The translations under genes were made by a program, and so were the position numbers. A DNA stretch of 64,000 nt from Paenibacillus durus ATCC 35681 (GTDB lineage: Bacteria; Bacillota; Bacilli; Paenibacillales; Paenibacillaceae), in assembly GCF_000993825.1 (NCBI RefSeq), contig NZ_CP011114.1, positions 868,001-932,000 of the forward strand, read 5' to 3'. Shown here one piece after another: positions 62,574 to 64,000 of the stretch. Below the pieces are notes generated by a model. That model was not told the DNA's origin. It did no database searches and worked only from the letters and a program-made list of their open reading frames with translations. Within the stretch, counting starts at the first letter, position 1, and each line of letters opens with the position of its first letter.

Positions 62574-63563
62574 ATGATTATCGGAACAGCAGTGGGCGCT
62601 TCGGGATTGCCACAAGCCAGGCTGATGGCGGCTTCGGTCAAGCGGGTAATGCCTCTAACAACGGTGGTCGTCTGCCTGGTGGAGCAATTTCCGATAGAAC
62701 CGCAGCCGGATATCGACTGGATTTTTACGGCCAGAGATATCTCGGCTTATATAGGATTCCACGATTTTGACGGTTATATATTCAAGTTTGGCTCCCTCCA
62801 ATGCGCCACGGCGATGAAGGCTCAGCTGACCGCTTACCTGCTCAAAGCCTTCCCGGAGGAGGAGCAGATTGTTTATCTCGATCCGGAGATGTACGTAATG
62901 AGGCCGTTCGATGAAATATGGGGAATGCTTACCTATTATGATGTGGTGCTGACTCCCCACCATCTTGAGCCCTCGCCCCCCTGGGATTGTTTCCGCGAAA
63001 TCGGGACGCTGCAGGACGGGACCTATAACAGCGCACTGGTAGGCGTTAGAAACAGCGACGGGGGACGTCATTTTGCGGACTGGTGGGTGAAGATGACTTC
63101 AGGTGATTTTTACGGACAGCCGAAAGGACTGTATAGCGAACAGCCTTATCTGAACTTCGTTCCCACTTTTTATCACACAGGCATTCTTCGTCATCCCGGC
63201 TACAACCTGGCATTCTGGAACCTGCATGAACGCTGCAGAGAACTCTACTGGGTAGAAGATCAGTATGTTTTGACCGACTGGACTCCGCTTCGCTGCGTGA
63301 ACTTCAACAATACGGCCGGGCTGCTAGACAGCTGCATGAACGCCTTCATTCCGGACAACTGGGTATATGCACAAATGTGGCAGAACTACAAGCAGGAACT
63401 GGAACCATTGCTTCCCTGGCATTCACCTTCCTCCTGGAGTTATGACTTCTTCTACAGCGGAGAGAAAATATCGGATGAGACCCGATTACGCTACCGAGAG
63501 GCCAAAATATACCGTTCAATAGAAATTAATCCCTTCACACTTTCTAATGAAAGTAAATTCTGA
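62574..63563 (+). CDS. Glycosyltransferase-like protein (nucleotide-sugar transferase fold)
   Basis: A 329-residue protein with a GT-A-type core: TAVGASGLPQARLMAASVKR, VVVCLVEQFP and the sugar-nucleotide/metal segment EEQIVYLDPEMYVMRPFDEI, in which the usual DxD reads DPE. A Trp/Tyr-rich C-terminal part follows (WNLHERCRELYWVEDQY). It probably adds a sugar to a surface glycan. The next gene encodes a paralogue. No signal peptide or membrane helix is seen. Confidence 0.75.
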   Translation: MIIGTAVGASGLPQARLMAASVKRVMPLTTVVVCLVEQFPIEPQPDIDWIFTARDISAYIGFHDFDGYIFKFGSLQCATAMKAQLTAYLLKAFPEEEQIVYLDPEMYVMRPFDEIWGMLTYYDVVLTPHHLEPSPPWDCFREIGTLQDGTYNSALVGVRNSDGGRHFADWWVKMTSGDFYGQPKGLYSEQPYLNFVPTFYHTGILRHPGYNLAFWNLHERCRELYWVEDQYVLTDWTPLRCVNFNNTAGLLDSCMNAFIPDNWVYAQMWQNYKQELEPLLPWHSPSSWSYDFFYSGEKISDETRLRYREAKIYRSIEINPFTLSNESKF

Positions 63564-63589
63564 TTACCGAATGAAGAGGAGGACCCGCC

Positions 63590-64000
63590 ATGATCATCTG
63601 CTCGGTGACCTGTGCAGACAATCTGCATGAGGCTAAAGTGATGGCCAGAAGGGCAAAAGTTCAAATGCCATATGCCCGGGTTGTCATATGTCTATTGGAG
63701 AGGTCGATGCATCCGGCAGCGCTTAACGTTCCGTGGTTTGACGAAGTTATTTTGGCCAAGGATTTGGGAATCCCCGAATTTGAAACCAATCTTCTAAAAT
63801 ACCGACTTTATGAGGCGGTAACCTCCATTAAGCCGGCTTTTCTCCATTTTCTGTTTGACCGGTATCCGGATGAGCTCAACATCGTATTCATGGATACGGA
63901 CGTCATCCCTTACGCTCCATTCGACGATCTGCTGTTTGCCCTGGAATATCATAACATCCTGTTGTTGCCTCACCTGCTGGAGCCGTGCGAAGATCCGTGG
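63590..64000 (+). CDS. Glycosyltransferase-like protein, paralogue of the previous gene (3' end outside window)
   Basis: The first 137 codons repeat the layout of the preceding gene: MIICSVTCADNLHEAKVMAR, VVICLLERS, and a DxD-type site in NIVFMDTDVIPYAPFDDL, here complete. It starts 26 bases after the previous stop with AGAGGAGG. The gene continues beyond the window. Confidence 0.75.
   Translation, partial: MIICSVTCADNLHEAKVMARRAKVQMPYARVVICLLERSMHPAALNVPWFDEVILAKDLGIPEFETNLLKYRLYEAVTSIKPAFLHFLFDRYPDELNIVFMDTDVIPYAPFDDLLFALEYHNILLLPHLLEPCEDPW

Overview
The window looks like chromosomal DNA of an endospore-forming Firmicute, most probably Paenibacillus. The evidence is a complete sporulation sigma-K gene, strong AGGAGG-type ribosome sites throughout, YesM/YesN two-component systems next to sugar ABC transporters that lack their own ATPase, and an ergothioneine-degradation gene set of the kind described in Paenibacillus. 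No tRNA, rRNA, CRISPR array or intact mobile element was seen. 

Layout. (1) 1-4.7 kb: a urocanase-like, a DUF917/S-Me-THD-like and a histidine-ammonia-lyase-like gene. Two of them have lost the catalytic signatures of histidine degradation, and the set fits thiourocanate hydratase, thiohydantoin desulfurase and ergothionase. (2) 5.0-16.1 kb: a regulated uptake locus with an FAD oxidoreductase, two permeases, a binding lipoprotein, a YesM kinase, a YesN regulator, a secreted beta-helix protein and a SurA-like lipoprotein. (3) 16.2-19.7 kb: gene debris (WYL regulator fused to a tautomerase tail), an MBL hydrolase, a flavin reductase-like protein and intact sigK. (4) 19.8-35.3 kb: an AT-rich accessory stretch with a CynX-like MFS transporter, a DapA-like lyase, LysR, two MocR regulators, a RidA/PhzF/EamA/YciI/racemase operon, a GC-richer MerR-SDR pair and several gene remnants. 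(5) 35.3-48.5 kb: a surface-glycan cassette on the minus strand (deacetylase, two large multidomain glycosyltransferases, nucleotide-sugar dehydrogenase with a sigma-K-type promoter) behind a 1,403-codon gene whose product is almost entirely alternating Ala-Asp, plus an 11-residue-repeat charged protein and ISL3 transposase debris. (6) 48.7-49.2 kb: a second, 5'-truncated copy of sigK, about 29.5 kb from the intact one. (7) 49.6-59.4 kb: an AlkD-type repair protein and a second YesM/YesN-ABC locus ending in a frameshifted GH3 beta-glucosidase. (8) 59.4-64 kb: an arginase-fold/EthD/DMT trio and the start of a sugar-epimerase and glycosyltransferase cluster whose units share an 80-bp leader. 

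How the genes may work together. The two ABC loci are self-contained sensing and uptake systems; each has a direct-repeat site near the promoter of its binding-protein gene. The 35-48 kb region is the most unusual part. A giant Asp-rich low-complexity protein, a small co-transcribed partner, CgeB-like glycosyltransferases and a sigma-K-type promoter suggest a late-sporulation spore-surface structure. It is bracketed by an intact and a truncated sigK. That functional link is inference; the repeat, the promoter match and the sigK duplication can be read directly in the sequence.
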